Notes: generated by a model not told the origin, from the sequence alone. Shown: positions 1 through 12,689, numbered from the stretch's first letter. The stretch is DNA of 64,000 nt from Manihot esculenta (GCF_001659605.2 NC_035177.2:32876136-32940135); one strand, 5' to 3'. Translations and numbers: made by a program.

Positions 1-1229
1 AATTAAATTTAAATTTAAACTCATTTATTAAATGAACTAATTTTAAATTTATAAATATTTAATTTATTAATATTTGTGAGTCTGTTTATTTATAAATAAG
101 TAAACTATAAAAAAATTTATTAGTTAGTATTTTAATTTTAAAAAATATATTAAAATATTATTAAAATTTTAAAAATTTTACTAATTAATTTTTTTAATTT
201 ATTTTAACTATTAAATATTATAAAAAAATTTAAAATTGCCTAATTTTTTTTAAAAAAAATTTTAAAAACGTTTGAATGTATTTTACTTATATTCAACTTG
301 TGAGCTATTACTTCTAAAGTTTAATAATTAATTAAAAAAAATTATTCCATTTAATCGACTTTTTTTAAAAAAACTAAATAGAATTGAATAAAATATTTAT
401 TTTAAAAAAATCAAACTAAATTATTAAAAAAAATTAAAAATAAAAATTTAAGTTAAATTGATTAGGTAAATTTTTGGGTTTGAATGAATTTCCCCTAATT
501 CTTATCGAAACAGTATATTTTCATGAAAAAATTACTAATGATTATGATATGTGAAAATTTATTATTTAGTTTTTTTATTTTAAAAAAATATGTTTTTAAT
601 ATTTTTAAAAATATATTAATTATTTTTTTTATATTTTTAATTTTAAGTGTTGCAAATAAAAATATTTTCGATATAAAAATATTAGTCAGTAAACTTATTG
701 ATAATTTAATATATTTTTAAAAATAATAAATTAATCACTAAATAATTTCTTATACCAAAAGAGTTAAATAATAAACATTAAAATAATTAATAATTTTTTA
801 AAAAATTTTAAAAATATTTTAATATTTTTTAAAATTAAAAAGCAATTAATAATTTTTTTCATATTATAATAATTAAATAATAATTTTTAAAATCAAATTA
901 TAATTTTGAAAATAATTTGATGTAATCAATAAAGTTAGGGTAGATGCTGGCTTTTTTTTTAAAAAAAAAAAAAATCTGTATACTTAAAAGGTTGAATTCT
1001 TAATTCTATAATTATAGAAAATAATTATGATATCATTGAATTAGAGTTGATAGATTATATTTATTATTTTTACACAAAATTACCTGTAAAAAATAAAAAA
1101 AATGTAAAAGTTATTCTCTCTGAAGCCTCAAATACCCATAAATTAAGAAAATGTTTTTCACTAATTATGATGTAAAAGAAGAAAGGAAAAGTGACAAACT
1201 AGAACAGTGGGGCCTTCTTCTCAACTGGG
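1..1229. other. AT-rich intergenic DNA, no gene seen
   Basis: The stretch is very AT-rich with many A and T runs. The short open frames in it are low-complexity Phe/Ile/Leu/Lys strings, as expected by chance in such DNA. No RNA gene or transposon end could be recognised. The last ~100 bases become less AT-rich and probably hold the promoter of the next gene. Confidence 0.7.
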
Positions 1230-1239
1230 TATATAATAA
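1230..1239 (+). promoter_or_regulatory. Probable TATA box of the NHL gene
   Basis: The sequence TATATAATAA lies about 80 bases before the start codon at 1317, in a GC-richer stretch after the AT-rich intergenic DNA. The position and match suit a plant TATA box with a short 5' leader. This rests on sequence match only. Confidence 0.5.
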
Positions 1240-1316
1240 TGCAAAGCTTAAATCTTCACATTTGATCAATCTCTCCTTCTTTCAGCTACATCAATTGAGA
1301 AACAAAGAAACCAACA

Positions 1317-4242
1317 ATGTGCAAGAATTGGGTTGTTTTTGCATTCATCTTTCTAGTCCTCCTCAGCGGCTTCTCTTCAGCTTCAGCCACACCACCTGCA
1401 AGTAAGCATAAGCTCACATTTAACTCTTTTTCCTTCTTTTTCTCGGCATTTTTGCTCACTTCTCTGCTTCTATTCACTTATTTTGTTTCATTTCTTTGTT
1501 GCATTTAAACGTATATGCAGAAATCGTAAGTGGGGTTGTCTCCAATGTCGTCTCTGTACTTGTTAAGTGGCTCTTGTCACTCAAATCCAACAGTAAAACA
1601 GGTAGACTTAGGACATTCTTAAAACCCTCATTTTGTTATTTTTCCTCTGTTTTTGAGGTTGTTTATATGTAATGGAGCTTATGGATATGTATTATTTCAG
1701 CTGTCTCTAGCCGTTCGATGGTGAAATTTGAAAGTGGATATACAGTTGAGACAGTGTTTGATGGAAGTAAGCTTGGGATTGAGCCATATTCTGTTGAGTT
1801 ATCTCCCAGTGGAGAGCTACTGGTTTTGGATTCTGAAAATAGTAACATTTACAAGATTTCAACACCATTATCTAGATGTAAGTTGATTTTTGCCATGGTT
1901 GCTTTCAGAGATGTTCTTGATTGAACTTTGTTAAAAATGTATACAGTAAAATCTCAAGGTACTTAGCTTCATAGTTGGGATTTCTTTTCGTTGATTACTT
2001 TTCTTTTCTAATCAGGTGGCTGATTCCAAATTTATGATCTAAAGGGTAGAGAAATAAAGAAAATTCCATGTGTTTGATATGCTTTTGTTAGCCACAAGTC
2101 TCCACTTTTTGAAGTACATTAGTGCTTTTAGTTTTGTTTCTGACTAACCAATTCTATCTTTTTGGAGATCTTCACCCTTTTTTTTTTCAATTATGAAGCC
2201 CTACATTCTCACTTGACTGAGCAACCTTGCTAATCACTCTTAGTCCTTTACCTTCTTTTTGCATAAATCTTAAACTTCAAGATTAGTATGTAATTCTAGT
2301 TTCTTCAAGAAGCTTAAGGCTGTAATTAGTTTCAACAATGAGATCCCAATACCACTTTTTGCTTTTCAAGGTTAATGATTCTTTGTTCAACTTTCAAAAT
2401 AATAGGTTAGATTCTTTTTGTTTTCCTCAGACAACTGATAAATATCCAGATGCTCAGATTCTTCCTCTTTGATCTTTTGCTTTTTCTTGGAGGATCTCAA
2501 TCAAATCATGTGGTAGAGGTGGAACATATAATTTTTTATTATTTACTGAGATGGCTTGATGAAATGCAGATAGCCGGCCCAAGCTGATCGCTGGATCTTC
2601 TGAAGGGTACTCGGGACATGTAGATGGGAGACTAAGAGAAGCAAGAATGAACCACCCGAAAGGTCTTACGGTGGATGACCGAGGAAACATATATATAGCA
2701 GACACAATGAACATGGCTATCAGAAAGATAAGTGATGAAGGTATCTTCATGGATCTGAGTATATAGGAACTTTTGTTTTCACTGACTTTGCTTTTTGGAA
2801 ATTTTATCAGCTATTCTAACAACTTAATCTATCATTATGCAGGGGTTACAACTATTGCAGGTGGAAAATGGACTCGTGGAGGTGGTCATGTTGATGTTCC
2901 AAGTAAAGATGTGAAGTTTTCAAATGATTTTGATGTGGTTTATATTGGAAGTATCTGCTCTCTTTTGGTTATAGATCGAGGAAACCAGGCGATTCGAGAG
3001 ATTCAACTCCATGATGAAGATTGTAGCTATCAATATGATGGTAGTTTCCATTTAGGTATAACTAAATTTGCCTAACTTTCATCCACAGTTTATGCTTTGT
3101 TTCATATGATCATGAAATCTATATAATATGTCTCGGTCATTGCAGGAATAGCAGTGCTTGTTGCTGCTGCATTCTTCGGCTACATGCTAGCATTGCTGCA
3201 GCGTCGGGTTCAAGCATTGTTTTCTTCCAATGATGTAAGCAAATACTTCTTCTAGTCAATTTGATAAGTAAAGGCAATGCCAATTCTCCTGTTTTGTCGA
3301 GAATGTACAGAAGATCAGACAATTTTGATTTATGAAATTATTCCACTTAAAATGAGGGATTTTTTTTTCTGAATTCTTGTGATCAAAGAAGCATGTTGTT
3401 ATTACCTTATTCTTTCTAAAGCTTACGATTATTTACATTCTCAGTATCTTCCCACAATGTGATAGTCAAAAGAGTTTCAATTGCCTTGTCTTTTTATTCT
3501 TTTGTAGGATTCAAGAGCTTATATAAAGAAAGGTACACCAATGCCACCATACCAAAGGCCTCCGAAATCAGTAAGGCCTCCGTTGATTCCAAATGAAGGT
3601 GAACTTGAGAAACCAGACGAGGGCTTTTTTGGTTCACTCGGGAGGCTTGTCCTCAACACTGGATCAACTGTAGGTGAAATATTGGGGGGATTATTTTCAG
3701 GCTTCAGAAGCAAGCCCCTTCACTACCAGTTTCAGCAGCAGTACCAGCACCATTTACAACATTCAAATGCATGGCCGATGCAAGAAAGTTTTGTGATTCC
3801 AGACGAAGATGAACCACCATCAATTGAAACCAGGACCCCTACACCAAAGAGAACCTATCCATTTATCACCAAGGACATGGAGAAGCACCAGCAATTCAAG
3901 CACAACCATAGTTACCATAGTGGATGGGATGCTGAGTATCACCAACAGAAAAAACAACAACAGCAACAGCAAATGCACATGCAAATGCAGATGCAGATGC
4001 AGATGCAGCGACACCAGCAGCAGCAGCAACAGCAGCATCATCATAGGCACTATACATCCAACCCCAAAACATACTATGAAAAAGGCTGCGAGACCAATGA
4101 GATTGTGTTTGGAGCTGTTCAAGAACAGGATGGTCGGCGTGAAGCTGTGGTGATAAAAGCTGTTGACTACGGAGATCCTAGATATAATCACCATAATATT
4201 CGACCTCGATTCAACTATGTTGGTTACGCTCATGGGTACTAA
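1317..4242 (+). CDS. NHL-repeat membrane protein, seven exons, 516 aa
   Basis: Exons read as 1317-1401, 1521-1601, 1701-1877, 2570-2740, 2843-3055, 3146-3234 and 3508-4242. All introns are GT-AG and the frame is continuous. Residues 1-24 are a signal peptide. About 75-225 form NHL beta-propeller repeats, seen in the segments GLTVDDRGNIYIADT and GVTTIAGGKWTRGG. Residues 243-262 are a transmembrane helix followed by RR. The cytosolic tail (273-516) is Pro-, Gln- and His-rich. The layout and length resemble the Arabidopsis family of At1g70280 and At1g23890 (from memory). The biochemical role of that family is not settled; a propeller facing the secretory lumen or apoplast with a cytosolic tail is inferred. 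The start at 1317 is chosen because it gives the signal peptide. Confidence 0.88.
3952..4045 (+). repeat. CAG/ATGCAG microsatellite in the last NHL exon
   Basis: A run of CAA/CAG codons passes into alternating ATG-CAG codons, then back to CAG and CAT. It encodes a Gln run, then a (Met-Gln)n stretch, then Gln-His. The reading frame is kept. Such trinucleotide and hexanucleotide tracts vary in length between alleles, so the tail length probably differs among cultivars. Confidence 0.85.
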
Positions 4243-4596
4243 TCATCTATTATATACATGACTAGAGGGGAAAACAAAAGAATATTTTCACCATTACGTT
4301 TGCCTTATGAAGATGAGCATGGAAAATACATCCAGGAAGAAGTCTTCTACTGTTTTTCTATATTTAATTTGTTTATTAATTTTTTAATCTCTTCCTTTTT
4401 ACTGTTTCATTTCTCAGTAGAGCTGTTAGTACTGTATTACAAAGTTTGCTTGTAGTAGAAGAAATATGAAGAACATATCTTCTACAGTATGAAGATAGTC
4501 AGATAGCTAGCTATTAATGTTTATAGCTTTTATGGATGATTTTGGTTCTTAAAATAAGAATTAAAGCAGGGGTGTTCAAGTTCAGAAACCGCTCAA
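4243..4596. other. 3' flank of the NHL gene
   Basis: AT-rich DNA that probably holds the 3' UTR and polyadenylation region of the NHL gene. No separate gene is supported; the small open frame starting with the ATG at 4258 has no recognisable features. Confidence 0.5.
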
Positions 4597-4800
4597 GTAA
4601 AAGCAAATCCGCTTTTGTAAAATACACACTGTGAACAAAGAACAGAAGCAAATCCGCTTTTGTAAAATACACACTGTGAACAAAGAACAGAACCATGTTC
4701 GATGAAATTAAATAAGCATAGGAATTCTGGCCTGAAAAATTCCTATCCTTATTTAATTTCATCAAACATAGTTCTATTATTTGTTTACAGTGTGTATTTT
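4597..4800. repeat. Foldback (inverted) repeat with a 45-bp tandem duplication
   Basis: A ~45-bp unit (AGCAAATCCGCTTTTGTAAA onward) occurs twice in tandem at about 4600-4690. The end of the second copy, 4664-4725, is the inverted repeat of 4738-4800 with few mismatches and a 12-base loop. The RNA or single strand could form a hairpin of ~60 bp. It resembles a small foldback or MITE-type relic, but no target-site duplication was identified. Confidence 0.7.
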
Positions 4801-5337
4801 ATGAAATGGATGGAGCAAATACTCCTCAGTGGACTGATTTGGTGCAAATAGTATTTAGTTTCAGATCAGTGGGCAGGAGATACTTGTGAATATATCAAAA
4901 AAGAAAAAGAAATAAGCATAAACGTAAAGTCTTGAATTGGGATGATCTTATGTAATGCAGAACTTAAGGGTGATGATGAGATGTTTTCACCAACATATTT
5001 GCATGTCCATAGGAATTGGGATGATCTTAGGAATTGGGATGATATTGCTTCCGGAGTTAAATTACCAAAAGACAATGTACAGAAATGTGACCTCCATCTG
5101 TAGATTATACAGCTATGCTAGTGCCAGAATCAAGGATGAATTGTATCGTAGCAAGCTCATCCGCAATCTTCTTTAAACAATGTTCTATTGACCTGTTAAT
5201 ATCAGAAGAAATCTTTTTAGCCCATGCGTGGATTATTGGATCCTAGTGGCACAACCACCTAGGAAGGATTTGGATCAAATTCAGAAATTTTTAAATACTG
5301 CAGATATTATAATATAAGTGTGAAAAACTTTCAAGCA
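4801..5337. other. Intergenic DNA before the tRNA
   Basis: No gene is supported. A short direct repeat (AGGAATTGGGATGATCTTAG and a near copy 17 bases on) lies at about 5010-5045. The ORFs here lack any recognisable domain. Confidence 0.5.
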
Positions 5338-5411
5338 GCTGGAATAGCTCAGTTGGTTAGAGAGTGTGGCTGTTAACCACAAGGTCGGAGGTTCAAGCCC
5401 TCCTTCTAGCG
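5338..5411 (+). tRNA. tRNA-Asn (anticodon GUU)
   Basis: The 74-nt sequence folds as a cloverleaf. The acceptor stem is GCTGGAA/TTCTAGC with discriminator G, the anticodon loop is CTGTTAA with anticodon GTT at 5372-5374, and the T arm GGAGG/CCTCC flanks TTCAAGC. No CCA is encoded, as expected for a nuclear gene. It matches the usual plant nuclear tRNA-Asn as I recall it, except for A in place of C in the D arm (GAGA instead of GAGC), which breaks the 10-25 pair. A short T run lies about 20 bases downstream and could end Pol III transcription. It is either a functional variant or a young pseudogene. Confidence 0.93.
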
Positions 5412-8400
5412 GTTTATTTATACTGTTACTGTTTTCTAATAAATGTTGCACTTTTTCAATTTAGAAAAAAAAAATCACTGATATGTAATAATATATGCTT
5501 ATTTGCATACTTTTAATTTAATTACTTATAAACATGGTTTCCATCTACAGTATACAATTTTTTATGACTAAATTTTTGGAATAAAAACAGAAATTAATTA
5601 TAAAATAATAACTTATTCACCAAAACATTATGTAATTGAATTTTAAAAAAAATACTATGAGTAAAAAATTATTGTTCTTGTCACGCTAAAAATAAAAGAA
5701 AACAAAAGAAATAGAATTGGAGAAAATTTTAAATTTACTTATGTGCATTACAAAAGAGTAAATTCCATTTTAGTTTTTATGGTTAAGTGAAATTTAAATA
5801 TTAGTCTTTATATTTTTTAAAATCAGCTTTTTAGTCCTTCAAATTTTAGAAAATCAATAAAGCTCAATGTGAAAATGTGGTCAAGTCATTGTTGTTATAT
5901 AAGCTCTATTTAAAATCAATGTAATGTACTCAAACTATACCCGGTTTGTTTGATAAAAAATATTTGAATAAATTATATTTTAGTATCTGAATTTTAATAT
6001 AATTAATAGATAAATCTCTATATTTTTAAATTTAATTACTTAAATCATTTTATAATCAGTTCATTCAAATTAAAAGTCACTCCATAGTGTAGAAATGTCT
6101 TTATTATCTTTTTAAATAGATAAACTGCACGTAATCATTAAATTTTAATATAATTAATAGATTGATTCCTATATTTTAAAAAACGTACACTTGAATTCCT
6201 CTACAATTAATCTGTCCTCATCTATTATAATTTAAATATTTTTATCCTTCATTTTTTATTCGAAAGAACACTTAAGTCTCAATTAATTTTTATTTATAAT
6301 ATCTCATTATTTTAACACTTTCGTTCTTCAATTTTCATTCATTAAAATATTTCAATATTTACGATTTCAAAATTTTTAGAAAATACATACAACTTCAACT
6401 AGTAGTACCAAATAACCTTTAAATAGGTCGTCTATTTTTATAAAAAATATTTTAAGAAGATATTATACTTTTAAAAAAAATTTGACAATTTACTAATTTT
6501 GAATTAATATTTATAACGGATCGAAGAACTGTAATTTTAAACGGATTAAATATAAATGAATTTATGGATTTAGTTTTAAAAATATAAGAATTAATATATC
6601 AATTACGCTATAATTTAAAGATTTATACAATATAAAATTATTTATCTATATTAAAAAGAATTTAATTATTTATGAGAGTATTTTAGGTATTTAAAATTTT
6701 TATTCTCTTTTTTGACCAGTTTACAAATAGAATTATGAATAAATAACTTTTAATTTGGATAAATTAATTATATATAAAGATTTAAGTGTTTAATTTTAAA
6801 AATATATAGATGGAATCATTTTCACATTTTCTAATATTTAAAAATTTAATCAATAAATAATATTTTTTTAATTAAAAAAATAAATATTATAAAAAATTAT
6901 ATTTTTTTTTCAGTAAGTCGATGAAACGAAATGATTATTTTGTTAAGAAGCTATTAAGAAACATGAAACTTCTAATTAATGGTTAATTAATAGAAATTTA
7001 TGTAGTGGAATGATTATTTTGTTAGATGAAAATTAAATTTAAATATTAATTTATTATTAAAAATTTAATAAAAAACTATTCTATGATTTTATCAAACATA
7101 AGTACTGTAAATTAACCATTTTTTAATATTAAATTGAAAATATATAAATATATAGTTTTAATACATGGGATGTTAAAGGTTGGCAATCTAAAATATATAT
7201 AACTAACATTAATTTGTATTTCTTTGACTACCACTTCCCTATTCAATATTAATTATGCAAGATCCCACCTTCACTCAATATATATATTCTCTTTTTGAAA
7301 GGATTGGGTGGCAATTTTAGACATGATTTATAAACATGATACCAAAACTACATCTAAAATTAAGGGTTACAATTTAAAAATTAAGGATTACGGTTGTAAC
7401 ATGGATTAAAAAAATGTAAGAAATGTATATGGATTCATTTAGAAACTATAAAATAATTTGAATTAACTATTTTGAATTAAGTAGCCGAATTCAAAAGTTA
7501 TTTGAATTAGTTTAATTTAAATTATTATAATAGTTAAATTTATTCGTGTTCGTGTCATCATTTATAAATTCGATTTGATAGATTTATAATAAATTTTTTT
7601 ATTTGTGTCACATGTAGATTATGTTTTGTTATTCTTGTCACATGTAAATTTACGATGGACTGATTCATTTTGACCTATTAATTTATAAATATATAAATAT
7701 TAATTTTTTTATAAATTATTTTTATTTTATTTATTAAAAATTTATTTCATATTATATTATTTTATAAATTTTTGTTAAAATATTAATTTATTAAATATTA
7801 AACTCTCACATTTTAATATTAAATAATTAAACTTTGTATTTTAATATATTATTAAATTTATCTAACGTTAAAAATAAATATGTAAATTTTACATAATATA
7901 CTGTTTAAAAATATTAAATTTATATTAAAATAAGTAATATTGAATTGTTAAATTTATAAAATGGTATTAAATCGTGTTAATGGATTGGATTGTGTTTTGT
8001 CAAATCAACACAATTAAATAAATTATATTATATCGTGTAATACATATAATAAAATAATAATGTTAATTTTTAAATTTTTGACACAATTTATTAATCGTAT
8101 TTGTATTTGTCAACCTTCAATTGTATCCATGTTAAATTTATATTGATACTAACATGATTTGCGAATTCCAATTCTAGATAAAAAGTCGTCCCTTGAAAAT
8201 TTTAAAATTATTTAAACATATTTATGTAATTTTTTTTAAAATATAAAAAATTACTATTAAATTCTTGTATATTTAGAAAATTTACTAATTTACATACAAG
8301 TCATTATTTAATTTATCTTACATTGCTTTTGTTTTTTTTTTTTTCCTTTTTTTAAGATTCCTTTTATTTTAAAAATTAAATATAAAATTTTAATAATATT

Positions 8401-10412
8401 GTATTTATTAATTAAGTTATTATACACTTAATTCAGTAATTAATTTCATTAATTTATCTAATAATTATGTCAGAAAATGAGAATGTTGATGAAAGGTGAA
8501 TTCATATAGAATTTGAACTAAATTTCATGTTTGGCAGCGTGGAAATTTGAAGTGCAAAAATTATACAGCAATAAGTTAAAGTAATCTAAATTGAACAGTA
8601 CCATGAAGTGCATACGTGTGAAAGCAGTCCACAGGCACGAATTTTTTTCAAGGATCTATTTTAAAAAATTGTTGGAGAAAAAAAATTTAAATTAATAAAT
8701 TATTTTATTAATTGAAAAATCTTTAATTATTATATTATAGTTCCTAGTAACTTTAATGAATTTTATTAATTGAAAATTTTATTTCATAACTGTCGATCCA
8801 AAATTTCTCATCCAAATTGTCAGGTAAATCAATTTAAACCGTCTTTATATAAAAGTTGACTTTATTTGATTTTATTTTTTTTTAAATGAAAATTGAAAGA
8901 GTGATTTAACTCTAAAATAATTGTCGATATATATATATTTTTATATTTTTAAAAATGATAGGTCTAAATTTGACCAGTTTATCAAAATATAATTATGAAA
9001 TTAAGAATGATTATATATTATTCTCAATCATACTCAAATCCTGGTGGTTGGTTACTGATATCCATGCTAGATCCTAGGCTGATGCTGTTGCACTTCATTA
9101 TACTGCCATGAGGTTTTTGTTTTTTTTTGTCTCTGTAAAGCTACTAGACAACTGGATTTTAGTCCAAAGTATGATTAAAAAGATATTTCTCATACTAGAG
9201 GGATTAGATAGTAAATTTCCCACTCACTTGGGGTGTAGAACTATCTTCTCAAACTTGCCGCTGCCATTGACAAATATCAAGTTTTAATTACTTAATGCGG
9301 ATTAATTAAGGAGGAAAGAGAGAGGGGAGGGGGTAAGTTTTCAACATGACCACATGGGTAGAGGAAAAAACGTATTGACCCCACACAATTTGCTGCTACA
9401 GCCAAGATTTCAATCACAGGTCTCATTCAGAAGACTGAAAAATTATGTGATGGTGCTCTCATGGATCCCACCTTCACTACTGCCCCAACTGCCCAAACCC
9501 AAAACCTCAACAACAAGATTCAGAACACATAATCCCAAAATCACTATGCATCAATCCAGGAAGAAATCAAAGAACAAAGAACAAAGGATGACAAAAACAA
9601 AACATCAAAAACACCCATCATCCAATGATTCAAACGGGCGAATATGAACATTTGAGTGAGAAAATTTTTCTAATGCTTAGCAAATAAATGGAGATTATGA
9701 GAATATCCCATCTTATGCTTGTCTTGTTTACTATGAACAAAGGTTGACATTTAAAATGATTCCATGCAAAAGGTAACACTAATGAGAAGAAGCAAGTCAA
9801 GGATGAGTGAAAAGGATACAATTATCTTTTAGCATTTCAGAATTTACTTTCCAGCAGCATTTTTGTAGCTGGAAAATTAGACATTTCCATTCAGAAATCA
9901 AGATATCAAAGCATTCATATTGCCAACTTGCATTCCAATGTATGGAAACTTGTCCTCCACTCCAATAATTAAATTCTATGGATTAACCTTCTCTCGTGAA
10001 TATCCAACAAACAAATGATTGCTAATGTGCTCAGAGCGTTGGCAAAATAATCAAATCTGTTCAAAAGGTCAATACATAATCAATGACATGTGTTCTTTTA
10101 GAGAACATAGGACATAATCATCATCCATCCAAATTCGAAATATAAAAGGACCAACCACAAGATCAATCTCCAGAACATTAAGGTCACCTACAGTTACCCT
10201 ATTTGGTTAATCTATATAACAAGAAAAAGTCTCTTGAAATTTGGTTTTGAATCAACCAAATTTCAATATACAAGCAACACATCAACAATATACCACAACC
10301 AATCATCACGATATTTGAATTAGCATCCCAAAAAAATTATCAAAATGAAAAAGCATAACAAGATTTCATTAATGGATTAAAGACCAACAAGGACCATGAA
10401 ATGAAATACCTT
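5412..10412. other. Long AT-rich intergenic region, no gene seen
   Basis: Five kilobases of AT-rich DNA. Fragments resembling degenerate plant MITE or LTR-type sequence occur near 5750-6830 (see the foldback entry). The open frame at 9354-9647 is rich in Lys, Gln and Pro and has no recognisable domain. From ~9650 the sequence is less AT-rich and may include the 3' UTR of the minus-strand ATL gene close to 10412. No tRNA or other RNA gene was found. Confidence 0.6.
5960..6820. repeat. Degenerate foldback element (imperfect inverted repeat)
   Basis: The stretch near 6020-6050 (CTATATTTTTAAATTTAATT and onward) is an imperfect inverted match to about 6778-6810. A second pair, ~6120-6180 against ~6540-6630, is also roughly inverted. 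This suggests an old MITE-like foldback element about 0.86 kb long. The match is weak and AT-rich, so confidence is low. Confidence 0.35.
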
Positions 10413-11579
10413 TCAATTTTCTTGTGTTCTAACCATCCATGGCAATTCCCTGTTAAGTGAAGAAGGCATATCCATCTGAGTATCTGAGGATCCCAAAAAC
10501 TTGCCCTTTTTAGACCAAAGCCATATCTTAGATACAGAGAAGCTCTCACGTTTGGTTCCACTACTAATCTTCTTTCCCTCCAAATCCCCATCAACTGAAA
10601 GATCCCCATTTCGTTTTTCGAGCTTAGCATCACGGCCATGCTGGTCAGTGCCTAAGGGAACCCTGAGGTCTGAATCACCAAGCACATACTGATAAGAACC
10701 CATTGAAAAACATCTTCTTGCATCTAAATTACTGCTGCTAGTCTCTCCTCCTGCCTCCCCTGTTCCATCATTCGGCCTCCTGAATTTACCAAGTCTCACA
10801 GGTAAAACACCCTTTTCAACAACAGACTCTTCAATTTCCACAGTTTTTTGCCTAGAAGAGAACCCATTTTCTCCATTACTAGGGCATCCATCATATTCTC
10901 TTAAATCATAAAAATCAAACATTGGATTTTCGATGGAAAATCCAGGAGCAAAAAGAGTCCCTCTACAAAGAGGGCATGTGGAGTTAGATAACAGCCAAGT
11001 ATCTATGCAATTGATGTGAAAAGCATGGCTGCACATAGGAAGCAATCTCAGCTTGTCTTTCTCAGAAAACTCGCATAAACAAACAGCACAATCAAATGGC
11101 TCTTTCAGACCTACAATCTCTCTGTACTGGAAAACAGGAAGAGCATCAATAAAGGCCTGATCCAGACCAGAATCGTGGAGATGGAAAAGCTGCTGTAGTT
11201 GTCTTTGAAGAGCATCTGGTCCAGAGACGTCAGGGTATCTATTAGATTGAGACGAAGCCGACGAAGATGGGTGTTTTATAAGGAACCTAACAAGCAAGTG
11301 GAGCAAACCAGAGATGAAAAACAGTACTGCAAGAATCACTATAATGAAAAGAACTGCAGCGCTAATTCTTGTACTAGAAGACGGCGGTGATGAAGATGAA
11401 GGGGTTGATCCTTTATGAAAATTAGTAGCATATGGAGACATTGAAGAAGGAGAAAGAGGCGGCGAATATGTCAAGTAACCATGTTTTTGCTTGATTTGAT
11501 ACTGAATCCATGACATCCTCATATGGGTATGCTCCATAAGCCATCTATTTTCTCTTCTCTCTGACATCCCACAGATCAT
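10413..11579 (-). CDS. RING-H2 finger E3 ubiquitin ligase, ATL46-like
   Basis: An intronless frame, typical of ATL genes. Counting from the ATG at 11579, one transmembrane helix lies at about 72-101 (SAAVLFIIVILAVLFFISGL). The GLD motif follows at about 138-140 and a complete RING-H2 domain at about 164-205, with CAVC, the Cys-x-His-x2-His core CSHAFHINC and the closing CPLC. The proline-preceded spacing fits the ATL family. The C-terminal half keeps segments such as LDARRCFSMGSYQY and FSVSKIWLW that I recall from Arabidopsis ATL46/ATL47. ATL proteins are membrane-anchored E3 ligases that work with an E2. In-frame ATGs also lie at 11567 and 11516; the last gives 367 aa and matches the start I recall for ATL46, so the true start is uncertain. 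The stop codon is at 10413-10415. Confidence 0.9.
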   Translation of the reverse strand: MICGMSERRENRWLMEHTHMRMSWIQYQIKQKHGYLTYSPPLSPSSMSPYATNFHKGSTPSSSSPPSSSTRISAAVLFIIVILAVLFFISGLLHLLVRFLIKHPSSSASSQSNRYPDVSGPDALQRQLQQLFHLHDSGLDQAFIDALPVFQYREIVGLKEPFDCAVCLCEFSEKDKLRLLPMCSHAFHINCIDTWLLSNSTCPLCRGTLFAPGFSIENPMFDFYDLREYDGCPSNGENGFSSRQKTVEIEESVVEKGVLPVRLGKFRRPNDGTGEAGGETSSSNLDARRCFSMGSYQYVLGDSDLRVPLGTDQHGRDAKLEKRNGDLSVDGDLEGKKISSGTKRESFSVSKIWLWSKKGKFLGSSDTQMDMPSSLNRELPWMVRTQEN

Positions 11580-12689
11580 ATGGGAACACCCAGAAACCGT
11601 ATATTCTCTTCCAGCACAAAGATCAAACACCAATCCGACTCATTTACATATCAACGATTCCTTCCACAGAATTAAAAACCCAATACAACCCACAATTCCT
11701 TTTTCCTTCCCCTTCACTCAAATTTGAGAGCTAAAATTTTTTACATGAGAGGGTAGTAATAGTAAGTGGGGTCTGGTTCTAACCTGATTCTTGAGAGAAA
11801 GAATCCACCATAAATGAATATTTTAAGCAAACACTTGAAAATGGAAGATACCCTTAAACCAGATAAATAAATCGTTCAGAGATAGAAGCAGAGATCTTCC
11901 ATGAGTCATTTAAATAGCAAGAAAAGAAGAGGAAAGTGAAAAATAGAAATGGGTTTTATCTGATTCTCCCTCAAAAAGTCGCTCTCTTTCTCTGTCCGAA
12001 GTTTCTGGTGGAAGCGAAAGCGAAGACAGAAGAGTGGCAACAGCAGTAGTTTCCAAAGTGAGGTAAAGAATGCCAAAAAGAGGAACTGGAAGTGACCCCA
12101 CGTGCCTGTGAAGTGCGTGAAAGTCACGTTGGTCAACCATAAGCGACAAAAGTGCAATTATACTATTTGAGTACTAATTTATCAAGTAAATCCCTAATTC
12201 CATCATACAAAATGACGAATTTCCCAAAAAAAAAAAAAAAAAATCAATATGTCAGTATTCTGTTCTATAAATGCAAATTTTTTTTATCAGTAAAATATTT
12301 ACATTATAAGAATGCAAATGTAGCTTATAAATGTAGAAATTAACATTTTAAGCTAATTGAATATGATTTTTTCTTTTACTCTTTCAGATATTATGATTGT
12401 TATTATTGCTATTATAATTCTACGATTCTAATTATTTAATTTTTTATTTAAATTTATATATTAATAAACTTTTTTACTTATAGCTTATTTTATATATTTA
12501 TTTATTAATTATTATTGTATTTAAAAGTGCGCATATAAAACTATATGTAATTAGTATAACTAAGTACATAACTTACCCTTTCATTTTTTTATAAAAAATT
12601 AATTTACCTCTTCAACTTATTTTTATTTTATTTACTTTATTTCAATTTTCAAATAATATATAGTTTTTTTTTCTTGTCAAAAAATAAAT
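11580..12689. other. Upstream region of the ATL gene, then AT-rich DNA
   Basis: About 11640-12150 probably holds the 5' leader and promoter of the minus-strand ATL gene. A possible leader intron donor (minus CAG|GTTAGA) is near 11783. From ~12160 the sequence is AT-rich intergenic DNA up to the LTR element. No other gene is supported. Confidence 0.5.

Noticed and set aside
523..720. 65-aa hydrophobic ORF in AT-rich DNA
   Set aside because: Low-complexity Phe/Ile/Lys/Leu composition as expected by chance in AT-rich sequence; no promoter or conserved motif.
3820..4233. 137-aa ORF antisense to the last NHL exon
   Set aside because: It is a shadow of the CAG-rich exon; the plus-strand gene has a full exon structure.
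9354..9647. 97-aa Lys/Gln/Pro-rich ORF upstream of the ATL gene region
   Set aside because: No recognisable domain, no intron signals and AT-rich flanks; not enough to call a gene.
11910..12157. Two overlapping small ORFs upstream of the ATL gene
   Set aside because: No domain; they lie in the probable leader/promoter of the ATL gene and look like chance frames.
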